A stretch of 64,000 nucleotides of DNA from Capra hircus (taxonomy: Eukaryota > Chordata > Mammalia > Artiodactyla > Bovidae), in assembly GCF_001704415.2 (NCBI RefSeq), contig NC_030817.1:49213550-49277549 (forward strand), in the 5' to 3' direction. The first letter of the stretch is position 1; each line of letters opens with the position of its first letter. The notes below the pieces were generated by a model. It did not search any database, was not told where the DNA came from, and saw nothing but the letters and a program-made list of their open reading frames with translations. Made by a program: the position numbers and the translations under genes. Below, in pieces: positions 47,718-58,352 of this stretch.

Positions 47718-48130
47718 GGCGGCGGTGGCGGGCCAGCACACTAAGCGCAGGCGGCGGCGGCGGGCCGGCGCACTAAGCGCAGCCGAGCGCTACCCCACGT
47801 CCGAGGTCAGGGGCAGCGGCCTGGAGTGCCAGGCTGCAACGGCGCAGGAACAGCCAAGAGGAGCTACCCCGCGTCTGAGGTCAGGGGTGGCAGCCGAGAG
47901 GAGCTACCCTGCATCCGAGGTCAGGGGTGACAGCCGGGAGGAGATACCCCGTGTCTGAAGCTAGGGGCAGCGCCCGAGACCAAGGGCGGCTGCAGGAAGG
48001 AGCAACCCCACACCCGAGGCCAGGGCAGCGACCAGGAGCAGCAACCCGAAGCCCAAGGCTAGGGGCGGCGGCCAGGAGGGGCAACCCCACGTTCAAGGAG
48101 TGGTGGCTGTGTGGGAGCTGGAGGGCCTAG
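47718..48130 (+). promoter_or_regulatory. BovB GC-rich 5' leader (probable internal promoter)
   Basis: This is a CpG-rich block (ggcggcggtggcgggc, ggcggcggcggcgggc) unlike anything else in the AT-rich window. RTE and L1 elements start transcription from internal 5' promoters; that this leader acts so is inference. It lies at the inversion junction of the twin-primed element. Confidence 0.6.
47803..48100 (+). repeat. ~40-bp degenerate tandem units in the BovB leader
   Basis: Units starting gaggtcagggg or variants begin at 47803, 47877, 47917, 47957, 48016, 48055 and 48095, mostly 39-40 bp apart. Each contains a purine-rich ggag(ga)gctacccc-like block. The copy at 18752 begins only after this array. 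Confidence 0.85.
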
Positions 48131-48500
48131 AGGAGCCATCCCACGTTGAAGGTCAGGAAGGGCAGTGGGAGGGAATACCCCTCATCCAAGTTAAGGAGCA
48201 GTGGCTGTGCTATGCTTTGCTGGAGCAGCCGTGAAGAGATGCCCATGCCCAAGGTAAGAGAAACTCAAGTAAGATGGTGTTGCAAGAGGGCATAAGAGGG
48301 CAGACACACTGAAACCATATGCACAGAAATCTAGTCAATCTACTCACACTAGGACCACAGCCTTGTCTATCTCAATGAAACTAAGCCATGCCTGTGGGGC
48401 AACCCAAGACGGGTGGGTCATGGTGGAGAGGTCTGACAGATTGTAGTTCACTGGAGAAGGGAATGGCAAACCACTTCAGTATTCTTGCTTTGAGAACCCC

Positions 48501-49700
48501 ATGAACAGTATGAAAAGGCAAAATGATAGGATACCAAAAAAGGAACGCCCCAGGTCAGTAGGTGCCCAATATGCTACTGGGGGTCAGTGGAGAAATAACT
48601 CCAGAAAGAATGAAGGGTTGGAGCCAAAGCAAAAACAATACCCAGCTGTGGATGTGACTGGTGATAGAAGCAAGATCCGATGCTGTAAAGAGCAATATTG
48701 CTTAGGAACCTGGAATGTCAGGTCCATGAATCAAGGCAAATTGGAAGTGGTCAAACAAGAGATGGCAAGAGTGAACATCAACATTCTAGGAATCAGTGAA
48801 CTAAAAGGGACTGGAATGGGTGAATTTAACTCAGATGACCATTATATCTACTACTGCGGGCCAGAATCCCTCAGAAGAAATGGAGTAGCCAACATGGTCA
48901 ACAAAAGAGTCCGAAATGCAGTACTTGGATGCAATCTCAAAAACGACAGAATGATCTCTGTTCGTCTCCAAGGCAAACCATTCAATATCACAGTAATCCA
49001 AGTCTATGCCCCAACCAGTAACGCTGAAGAAGCTGAAGTTGAACAGTTCTATGAAGACCTACAAGACCTTTTAGAACTAACACCCCAAAAAGATATCCTT
49101 TTCATTATAGGGGACTAGAATGCAAAAGTAGGAAATCAAGAAACACCTGGAGTAACAGGCAAATTTGGCCTTGGAATACGGAATGAAGCAGGGCAAAGAA
49201 TAATAGAGTTTTGCCAAGAAAATGCACTGGTCATAGCAAACATCCTCTTCCAACAACACATGAGAAGACTCTACACATGGACATCACCAGATGGTCAACA
49301 CCGAAATCAGATTGATTATCTTCTCTGCAGCCAAAGATGGAGAAGCTCTATACAGTCAACAAAAACAAGACCAGGAGCTGACTGTGGCTCAGATCATGGA
49401 CTCCTTATTACCAAATTCAGACTCAAATTGAAGAAAACAGGGAAAACCGCTAGACCATTCAGGTATGACCTAAATCAAATCCCTTATGAATATACAGTGG
49501 AAGAGAGAAATAGATTTAAGGGCCTAGATCTGATAGATAGAGTGCCTGATGAACTATGGAATGAGGTTCGTGACATTGTACAGGACACAGGGATTAAGAC
49601 CATCCCCATGGAAAAGAAATTCAAAAAAGCAAAATGGCTGTCTGGGGAAGCCTTACAAATAGCTGTGAAAAAAAGAAAAAGCAGAGGAACCAGAAATTAA
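48501..49700 (+). pseudogene. BovB endonuclease, inverted 5' segment
   Basis: Open from 48501 to 49118 (GTWNVRSMNQGKLEVVKQ; ITVIQVYAPTSNAEEAEVEQ; ILFIIGD). A single substitution makes the next codon a stop (GDWN becomes GD-stop at about 49117). It reopens at 49260-49700 with RRLYTWTSPDGQHRNQIDYL, CGSDHGLLITKF and the linker. Endonuclease landmarks otherwise look intact, so the element is fairly young. The frame ends at the insertion boundary. Confidence 0.92.
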
Positions 49701-50585
49701 ATCATCAAAGTATGCTGGATCACAGAAAAAAAAAACAAGGGAGTTCCAAAAAACATTTACTTCTGCTTCATTGACTACACTAAAGCCTTTGACTGTGTGG
49801 ATCACAACAAATGGTGGGATACTCCTAAAGAGACTGGAATACCCAACCACATTACCTGCTTCCTGAGAAACCTGTATGCAGGACAAGAAGCAACAGATAG
49901 AACTGGACATGGAACAACAGACTGGTTCCAAATTGGAAAAGGAGTAGTCAAGGCTGTATATTGTCACCCTGCTTAACTTATATGCAGAGTACATTGTAAC
50001 TAAATGTTGGACTGGATGACTCACAAGCTGGAATCAAGACTGCCAGAAGAAATACCAACAACCTCAGGTATGTAGATGATACCACTTTAATGGCAGAAAG
50101 TAGAGAGTAACTAAAGAGCCTCTTGTTGAAGGTGAAAGAGAAGAGTGAAAAAGCTGGCTTAAAACTCAACAATCAAAAAACTAAGATCATGGCATCTGAT
50201 ATCATCACTTCATGGCAAATAGAGGGGGAAAAAATGTAACAGTGACAGACTTTATTTTTGGGGACTCCAAAATCAATGTGGATGGAGACTGCAGACACAA
50301 AGAGTCTTGCTCTTTGGAGAAAATCTATGACAAACCTTGACAGTGTACTAAAAAGCACAGACATCACTTTGCCAACCAAGGTCCTCATAGGCAAAGCTGT
50401 GGTTTTTCCAGTAGTCATGTATGGACATTGGACCATAAAGAGAGCTGGACCATAAAGGTGGCTGAGCACCAAAGAACTGATGCTTTCAAACTGTCGTGCT
50501 AGAGAAGATCTTGAGAGTTCCTTGGACAGCAAGGATATTCACTGTGTGCTGCAGTTCAGAGTAGACATGACTTAATGAATGACCA
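49685..50585 (+). mobile_element. LINE BovB, old copy: RT part resumed after the nested element
   Basis: It continues the RT from aggaaccagaaattaaatca, with YVDD at 50069-50080 (valine in place of alanine). It loses its C-terminal part in a region with deletions near 50430-50540 and ends at about 50585 near gtagacatgacttaatgaat. Frames are broken. Confidence 0.88.
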
Positions 50586-50959
50586 ACAGCAACGTTTTTA
50601 ACTCTTTACATATTTTAAATCCCAAATCCAATCATTCCAATAAATGATTAACACATTCAAATTTCACCTAGCGTTACTACACATTTGCCCCCGAGAGGTT
50701 CTGAAATTAATGTTGGGACTATTCTTCTACCTCCAGAACAACTACTAGTATTTCCTTTAATGCAGGGTTATCAGTAATCAAGTCTCTGCTTTGTTTGACT
50801 AAAAATGTTATTTTTAAAATCCATCTCATCTTTGTTTATATAATTAACATCTTGATTATCAGTCTGGACTATAATCATACTGGCATTGGCAAGGAATTGG
50901 CTGTATCTTTAACAAGGAAAGGCTGTCTCTGACCCTTCTTTGAGCTAGTTTTTGCTGAA
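50586..50959. other. MNS1 intron, no recognised feature
   Basis: About 370 bp of intron between two BovB copies, possibly part of an older repeat (cagggttatcagtaatcaag); not identified. Confidence 0.4.
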
Positions 50960-53900
50960 CTGACAGAATGTGGTCCACTGGAGAAGGGAATGGCAAGCCA
51001 CTTCAGTATTCTTGCCTTGAGAACCCCATGAGTAGAAAAACGCAAAATGATAGGATACCAAAAGAGGAACTCCCCAGGTCAGTAGGTGCCCAATATGCTA
51101 CTGGAGATCAGTGGAGAAATCATACCAGAAAGAATGAAGGGATGGAGCCAAAGCAAAAACAATACCCAGTTGTGGATATGACTAGTAACAGAAGCAAGAT
51201 CCGATGCTGTAAAGAGCAATACTGCATAGGAACCTGGAATGTCAGGTCCATGAATCAAGGTAAATTGGAAGTGGTCAAACAAGAGATGGCAAGAGTGAAC
51301 ATCAACATTCTAGGAATCAGCGAACTAAAATGGACTGGAATGGGTGAATTTAACTCAGATGACCATTATATCTACTACTGCAGGCAAGAATCCCTCAGAA
51401 GAAATGGAGTAGCCATCATGGTCAACAAAAGAGTCCGAAATGCAGTACTTGGATGCAATCTCAAAAACAACAGAATGATCTCTGTTCGTCTCCAAGGCAA
51501 ACCATTCAATATCACATTAATTCAAGTCTATGCCCCAACCAGTAACGCTGAAGAAACTGAAGTTGAATGGTTTTATGAAGACATACAAGATCTTTTAGAA
51601 CTAAAAAAAGATGTCCTTTTCATTATAGGGGACTGGAATGCAAAAGTAGGAAGTCAAGAAACACCTGGAGTAACAGGCAAATTTGGCCTTGGAATACAGA
51701 ATGAAGCAGGGCAAAGAATAATAGAGTTTTGCCAAGAAAATGCACTGGTCATAGCAAACACCCTCTTCCAACAACACATGAGAAGACTCTACACATGGAC
51801 ATCACCAGATGGTCAACACCGAAATCAGATTGATTATCTTCTCTGCAGCCAAAGATGGAGAAGCTCTATACAGTCAACAAAAACAAGACCGGGAGCTGAC
51901 TGTGGCTCAGATCATGAACTCCTTATTGCCAAATTCAGACTTAAATTGAAGAAAGTAGGGAAAACCGCTAGACCATTCAGGTATGACCTAAATCAAATCC
52001 CTTATGATTATACAGAGGAAGTGAGAAATAGATTTAAGGGTCTAGATCTGATAGGTAGAGTGCCAAGTGAACTACGGAATAAGGTTCGTGACATTGTACA
52101 GGAGACAGGGATCAAGACCATTCCCATGCAAAAGAAATACAAACAAGCAAAATGGCTGTCTGGGGAGGCCTTACAAATAGATGTGACAAGAAGAGAGGCG
52201 AAAAGCAAAGGAGAAAAGGAAAGATATAAGCATCTGAATGCAGAGTTCCAAAGAATAACAAGAAGAGATAAGAAAGCCTTCTTTAGCGATCAATGCAAAG
52301 AACAGAGGAATACAACAGAATGGGAAAGACTAGAGATCTCTTCAAGAAAATTAGAGATACCAAGGGAACATTTCATGCAAAGATGGGCTCGATAAAGGAC
52401 AGAAATAGTATGGACCTAAAAGAAGCAGAAGATATTAAGAAGACATGGCAAGAATACACAGAAGAACTGTACAAAAAAGATCTTTGAGACCAACATAATC
52501 ACTATGGTGTGATCACTAATCTAGAGCCAGACATCCTGGAATGTGAAGTCAAGTGGGCCTTAGAAAGCATCACTACGAACAAAGCTAGTGGAGGTGATGG
52601 AATTCCAGCTGAGCTCTTTCAAATCCTGAAAGATGATGCTGTGAAAGTGCTGCACTCAATATGCCAGCAAGTTTAGAAACTCAGCAGTGGCCACAGGACT
52701 GGATAGATCAGTTTTCATTCCAATCCCAAAGAAAGGCAATGCCAAAGAATGCTCAAACTACCACACAACTGCACTCATCTCACATGCTAGTAAAGTAATG
52801 CTCAAAATTCTCCAAGCCAGGCTTCAGCAATACGTGAACCGTGAACCTCCTGATGTTCAAGCTGGTTTTAGAAAAGGCAGAGGAACCAGAGATCAAATTG
52901 CCAACATCCGCTGGATCGTGGAAAAAGCAAGAGAGTTCCAGAAAAACATCTATTTCTGCTTTACTGACTATGCCAAAGCCTTTGACTGTGTGGATCACAA
53001 TAAACTGGGGAAAACTCTGAAAGAGATGGGAATACCAGACCACCTAACCTGCCTCTTGAGAAATCTGTATGCAGGTCAGGAAGCAACAGTTAGCACTGGA
53101 CATGGAACAACAGACTGGTTCCAAATAGGAAAAGGAGTATGTCAAGGCTGTATATTGTCACCCTGCTTATTTAACTTCTATGCAGAGTACATCATGAGAA
53201 ACACTGGACTGGAAGAAACACAAGCTGGGATCAAGATTGCCGGGAGAAATATCAATAACCTCAGATATGCAGATGACACCACCCTTACGGCAGAAAGTGA
53301 AGAGGAACTCAAAAGCCTCTTGATGAAAGTGAAAGTGGAGAGTGAAAAAGTTGGCTTAAAGCTCAACATTCAGAAAACGAAGATCATGGCATCTGGTCCC
53401 ATCACTTCATGGGAAATAGATGGGGAAACAGTAGAAACAGTGTCAGACTTTATTTTTTGGGGCTCCAAAATCACTGCAGATGGTGACTGCAGCCATGAAA
53501 TTAAAAGACGCTTACTCCTTGGAAGAAAAGTTATGACCAAACTAGATAGTATATTCAAAAACAGAGACATCACTTTGCCAACTAAGGTCCGTCTAGTCAA
53601 GGCTATGGTTTTTCCTGTGGTCATGTATGGATGTGAGAGTTGGACTGTGAAGAAGGCTGAGCGCTGAAGAACTGATGCTTTTGAACTGTGTTATTGGAGA
53701 AGACTCTTGAGAGTCCCTTGGACTGCAAGGAGATCCAACCAGTCCATTCTGAAGGAGATAGCCCTGGGATTACTTTGGAAGGAATGATGCCAAAGCTGAA
53801 GCTCCAGTACTTTGGACACCTCATGTGAAGAGATGACTCACTGGAAAAGACTCTGATGCTGGGAGAGATTGGGGGCAGGAGGAGAAGGGTCAAACCAGGA

Positions 53901-54029
53901 TGAGATGGTTGGATGGCATCACGGACTTGATGGACGTGAGATGGTGATGGACAGGGAGGCCTGGCGTGCTGCGATTCATGGGGTCGCAAAGAGTCAGACA
54001 TGACTGAGTGACTGAACTTAACTGAACTG
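50960..54029 (+). mobile_element. LINE BovB, near-complete copy lacking the leader
   Basis: It starts at gacagaatgtggtccactgg, just after the GC-rich leader of full copies, and runs to the 3' end (gactgagtgactgaacttaa). Only a few indels are present, so it is one of the youngest copies here. Confidence 0.96.
50968..53667 (+). pseudogene. BovB ORF2, endonuclease plus RT, three disruptions
   Basis: The endonuclease frame is open for 475 codons (50968-52395): GTWNVRSMNQGKLEVVKQ, ELKWTGMGEFNSDDHYIYY, LFIIGDWNAKVGS, LYTWTSPDGQHRNQIDYL, CGSDHELLIAKF. A two-base deletion near 52303 shifts the frame; 52293-52487 continues it to a stop at aaagatctttga. RT is open at 52687-53667 with YADD intact (53266-53277). 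A deletion near 52675 and a stop at gagcgctga (53661-53669) complete the damage. It is the least damaged ORF2 in the window. Confidence 0.94.
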
Positions 54030-54084
54030 AATACAAGTTATATATGTTTTCATGAAGCTATAGGTTAACTATGTAATCTATGAA

Positions 54085-54264
54085 AGTGAAGTCACTCAGT
54101 AGTGTCCAACTCTTTGCGACCCCGTGGACTGTAGCCCACCAGGCTCCTCTGTCCATGGGATTCTCCAGGCAAGAATACTGAAGAGGGTTGCCCACCCAGG
54201 GATCGAACCTGGGTCTCCTGCATTGCAGGCAGACGCTTTACCCTCTGAGCCACCAAGGAAGCCC
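54085..54264 (-). mobile_element. Bov-tA SINE
   Basis: Tail gaagtcactcagtagtgtcc at left, head gagccaccaaggaagcccc at right; part of the middle (ttccttctccaggggatc) is deleted. taatctat occurs at both flanks (about 54072 and 54268), a likely target duplication. Confidence 0.92.
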
Positions 54265-55984
54265 CATATAATCTATAGTTACCCATTATTTAATAACTAT
54301 AAGTTGCAGTCATAATTATACAATTAATTTTAATAACTAAACAATTGTTGCTAATTGTAATTACTAACTAATGGTGTAATTAAAAAGGGATATCTAAAAC
54401 TAGACAGTTTCTCAATTCTAGTTAAAAGCTGTGAAAATATTAAACTTTTAAATATCTTTTTGAATTAAACAAAATCATGTGTTCAAAATAAATGCCTCAT
54501 GACTTCTGAATTTGAACTTTTCAAAATAAATTTCAATGATTCTTAAAAATTTGCCCTGGGTTTTAAAAATTAAGTTGGAAGAGCCTAATCATGATTGAGA
54601 TGATTTTCAATTATTTCAGATACATTTCAAGGACTAAAGCAAACACTTCCTTGAATTTAGACCTGCCAATCTGCAGATGAGTATACTGATCAGATAATGG
54701 TCCACTCTCCATGTCGGTCACTATTTTACCATGCTAAGAAGAAACATACTCTATTTGAAAGAATATTCATCAATTGACTTTTGTCTTACATTTGAAGAAA
54801 ATTTCCACAATGTATAGAATTCCAAATGGGCTATTATTTTCTTTCGGCCCTTTAAATCCACTGTCTTCCATCTTCTAACATTGCTGCTCAAAATTCAGTC
54901 AGACTTCTTACTATTGTTCCTTTGAGGGCAACAGTCTATTTTGTGTGGTTACTCTTGTAAATTTTTATGATTTTTCTCCATTGTTAGATTTCGAAAGTTT
55001 GACTACAACAAGCATAAATATGTTTTAAATTATTTATTATGTCTTAGCCTGTGACTTAATGTCTTTTACTATTTTTGGAAATTCACAGCCTGTATCTCTT
55101 TGAATATTGCATTTCTGCATCATCCTCATTCATTTCTACTACCAGAACCAAAATTATACATCTGGTAGAACTTGCCAGTACAGCCCTTATCCCTTTTAAG
55201 CTCTCTTTTGTGTTCTTCTATCCTTTTGTTTCTCTATGCTTATTCTGGATATGTTAAACTGATCTGCTCACATAGTATCTCTCCATCTGTATCTATCCAG
55301 TAAAATCTAATTAGCTTCTGGATTATTAAAGTAAAACATACACTAAAGTAGAAAATTCTCAAGCATGTATCATGTAAAATGCTTGCTTGTCAAGCTCACC
55401 TTCACTTAACTTTTAGCCATACTTGTGCCACCTGCAAAAACTTCCAGAAGAAATGCAGCTACAAATGCCAGGCTCACTATTCTGGTTTCCTTCCTCTCCC
55501 ATGTCTTATTTTTATTCCTTCTCCAGATAGTCTGTTCTGAGAGGGACCATCTATCTGAATCAAGTAGTTTGCAACTGCTACAAAGCTCCTGCATTTAATT
55601 CTTATTATCAGTGAGTTAAAGCCATGAAGTAATAGAACATTTATTTCATCTTCAGATAACATAAAAGTATCATGATAACTAACAATGACTGGAGAATTAG
55701 GATCAAAAAAGATAGCTTGAGACTAGAAAACTACGAAGACACTGGCAGTCATTAAAACAAAATTTTTTTTTTAAGAATAGTAATTCCGAGAGAATCTGAC
55801 AGAAGTTGTGGACACAGAAAAATACACATGGGTGTATTTGCCAAATATATTTACATGTAATTTAAAGAAGCTCAAAAACCTCTGAAGCTCATCCATGGGT
55901 CATATAATATTCTATAGAAGCCTTGTTCAGTCTAGATAAAATGTACAACTATCAAAGTAAATTCCAAATATATTCAACTATGTA
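54265..55984. other. MNS1 intron, possibly with a weak L1-like part
   Basis: AT-rich. The stretch 55040-55260 (tctttgaatattgcatttct, ctatgcttattctggatatg) loosely resembles antisense L1 sequence, but I am not confident. No gene is seen. Confidence 0.4.
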
Positions 55985-56090
55985 AGTACTCTTGCCTGGA
56001 AAATCCCATGGATGGAGCCTGGTGGGCTTCCGTCTATGGGGTCGCACAGAGTCGGACACGACTGAAGTGACTTACCAGGGGCAGCAGCAA
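55985..56090 (+). mobile_element. Bov-A/Bov-tA 3' fragment
   Basis: Starts actcttgcctggaaaatccc and ends gagtcggacacgactgaagt plus gcagcagca. This is the tail part only. Confidence 0.88.
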
Positions 56091-56277
56091 TATAAGTACA
56101 GAATGGGCATTTAGTTAGCCTGAGTTTTAATCAACAGTGTGATAGGCTGCCAATGAAAAGTAATCTTAGGCAACATTAAGGAACATATTCCAGAACAATG
56201 TGGTTCACAGTCTCACTATTAGGGGTACTGAATAATACCCTAGAGTATTACACACAATTGTGGGAGCAGGATTTTGA

Positions 56278-56479
56278 TTGTGTGTACTCAGTCGCATCTG
56301 ACTCTGTGACCCTATGGACTGTAGACCGGCAGGCTTCTCTGTCCATGGGATTTTCTAGGCAAGAATAGTGGAATGGGTTGCCATTTTCTCCTTCAGTGGA
56401 TCTTCCTGACCCAGGGATCGAACCCGTGTCTCCTGCATTGGCAGGTGGATTCTTTACTGCTGAGCTATCAGGAAAGCCC
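56278..56479 (-). mobile_element. Bov-tA SINE
   Basis: Tail at left (gtgtactcagtcgcatctga), core gtccatgggattttctaggc, head gagctatcaggaaagccc at right. Confidence 0.92.
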
Positions 56480-56637
56480 CCAGTATTTTGTTAAGGAACA
56501 TTAAAAGTCTAAGTCACATCTACAGAAGATAATCAGGATGGGGAAGAAGCTTGAAGTCATATTATCTAAGGAACAGATGAAAGAATGAAGGATATTTAAC
56601 ATATAGAAGGAAATGTTTAGTGAATTCATAAATATCT

Positions 56638-56845
56638 AAGTGAAAGTGAAGTGAAAGTGAAAGTCCCTCAGTCATGCCCAACTCTTGGTGACCCCATGGA
56701 CTATACAGTTCAAGGAATTCTCCAGGCCAGAATACTAGAGTGGGTAGCTGGTCCCTTCTCCAGGGAATCTTTCCAACCCAGGGATCAAACCCAGGTCTCC
56801 TGCTTGGCAGGCAGATTCTTTACCACTGAGCCACCTGGGAATAGG
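56638..56845 (-). mobile_element. Bov-tA SINE with GTGAAA repeats at its tail
   Basis: Tail side aagtgaaagtgaagtgaaag then tccctcagtcatgcccaact; head gagccacctggga at right. Its end supplies part of a 116-codon open frame that is not a gene. Confidence 0.9.
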
Positions 56846-57086
56846 AAAGGATGTCCTAAAGAACTGTATTTGTTTTTCAGTCAGATAACAGAACTAAGAC
56901 AACTGTCTGGAAATTACAGGGAAATTAACTTTGAAACAACAGAGGAAAAAGGAGTATTCAAAGAGCTGAATGAAAAAGAAAGTTTCTATTATAGTCACTA
57001 GACATGCTGAACCACAGATGACCAGCCATCTTCCAGAAATATTGTAGGAAATTTATATAGGGGCATAAAATTAAATCAGGCGTCAC

Positions 57087-57883
57087 CTCAATAACCTCAG
57101 ATATGCAGATGACACCACTCTTATGGCAGAATGTGAAGAGGAACTCAAAAGCCTCTTGATGAAAGTGAAAGAGGAGAGTGAAAAAGTTGGCTTAAAGCTC
57201 AACATTCAGAAAACGAAGATCATGGCATCTGGTCCCATCACTTCATGGGAAATAGATGGGGAAACAGTAGAAACAGTGTCAGACTTTATTTTGGGGGGCT
57301 CCAAAATCACTGCAGATGGTGACTGCAGCCATGAAATCAAAAGACGCTTACTCCTTGGAAGAAAAGTTATGACCAACCTAGACAGCATATTCAAAAGCAG
57401 AGACATTACTTTGCTGACTAAGGTCCATCTAGTCAAGGCTATGGTTTTTCCTGTGGTCATGTATGGATGTGAGAGTTGGACTGTGAAGAAGGCTGAGTGC
57501 TGAAGAACTGATGCTTTTGAACTGTGGTGTTGGAGAAGACTCTTGAGAGTCCCTTGGACTGCAAGGAGATCCAACCAGTCCATTCTGAAGGAGATCAGCC
57601 CTGGGATTTCTTTGGAGGGAATGATGCTAAAGCTGAAACTCCAGTACTCTGGCCACCTCATGTGAAGAGTTGACTCATTGGAAAAGACTCTGATGCTGGG
57701 AGGGATTGGGGGCAGGAGGAGAAGGGGACGACAGAGGATGAGATGGCTGGATGGCATCACTGACTCGATGGACGCGAGTCTGAGCAAACTCCGGGAGTTG
57801 GTGATGGACAGGGAGGCCTGGCATGCTGCAATTCATGGTGTCGCAAAGAGTCAGACACGATTGAGCGACTGAACTGAACTGCA
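57087..57883 (+). mobile_element. LINE BovB, 5'-truncated
   Basis: It starts within the RT at cctcaataacctcagatatg and runs to the tail (gagcgactgaactgaactg). YADD is intact at 57102-57113. The frame is open at 57123-57503, ending at gagtgctga, the same stop position as in the copy at 50960 (gagcgctga); that suggests these two copies share a source. Confidence 0.95.
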
Positions 57884-58037
57884 GATTTCTCTTAAGAGTT
57901 AGATTCATGAGTCTATTTTTTTTTAAGAGGTCATTTAAAAAATTATCTTTAGAGAAAAGAGAAGAGGGAATTGATATTAATTTTCACCTCAAATATTATC
58001 ACTTTATTTCTATGAACATGACCTCTTTTCTCAAATG

Positions 58038-58084
58038 AATATATATATATATATGTATACACACACACACACACACATATATAG
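58038..58084 (+). repeat. (AT)n(AC)n microsatellite
   Basis: tatatatatata then gtatacacacac and tatata; it lies about 140 bp from the MNS1 exon at 58225, in the intron on its donor side. Confidence 0.95.
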
Positions 58085-58224
58085 GATTTAAAGCACTATT
58101 TCCAGTCAAAATATTAACTAAGTACAATGACATAAAGAAAGAAATCTCACTCTTAGGTGATAAGCATTACATAAAACTTTAAAGATAAAGACTAAATAAA
58201 TAAAGGTTTTGGCAGTCAAGATAC

Positions 58225-58352
58225 CTGTTTTCTCTTACTTGTTGCCTCAACTTTTCATCCTTCAGACTTTCACGTTTTAGTTTTGCCAGTTCCGTAGCCA
58301 ATTTTTCTTCTTGTTCAAGCTGGAGCTGCCTCAATCTTTTGTTTTCTTCTGC
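58225..58352 (-). CDS. MNS1: MNS1 internal exon (first of six in window)
   Basis: This 128-nt exon encodes 42 codons plus two bases. It starts after a minus-strand acceptor (pyrimidine-rich, ending TTATTTAG) and ends at a GT donor. The translation starts AEENKRLRQLQLEQ and ends in ...QVREN plus a split serine codon; it is highly charged alpha-helix. I recognise it from the known MNS1 protein, a coiled-coil microtubule-inner protein of motile cilia and sperm flagella. The split serine (AG|T) is completed exactly by the exon at 33152, about 25 kb away. Earlier exons, including the start codon, must lie beyond position 64000; none was found between here and the right edge. Recognition is from memory of the family, not a search. 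Confidence 0.9.

Larger units (their letters stand above)
45807..49673 (-). mobile_element. Full-length LINE BovB with inverted 5' half (twin-priming type)
   Basis: The 3' half (linker to 3' tail) reads on the minus strand, 47717 to 45807. The 5' half (GC-rich leader, endonuclease, linker) reads on the plus strand, 47718 to 49673. Both halves stop at the same linker region and share the unusual caaaaaagcaaaatgg. The unit is flanked by agaaaaggcag (45796-45806) and agaaaaagcag (49674-49684), near-identical 11-bp duplications of the older BovB it entered. This is the layout that twin priming produces: 3' end in one direction and 5' segment inverted. Confidence 0.88.

Noticed and set aside
47725..48130. 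Arg/Gly-rich open frames over the GC block as a protein
   Set aside because: They lie in the BovB leader with 40-bp units and are open in both directions because of base composition.
50968..52395. 475-codon endonuclease-like frame as a host gene
   Set aside because: It is the BovB ORF2 N-terminal half, followed by frameshift and RT in the standard order.
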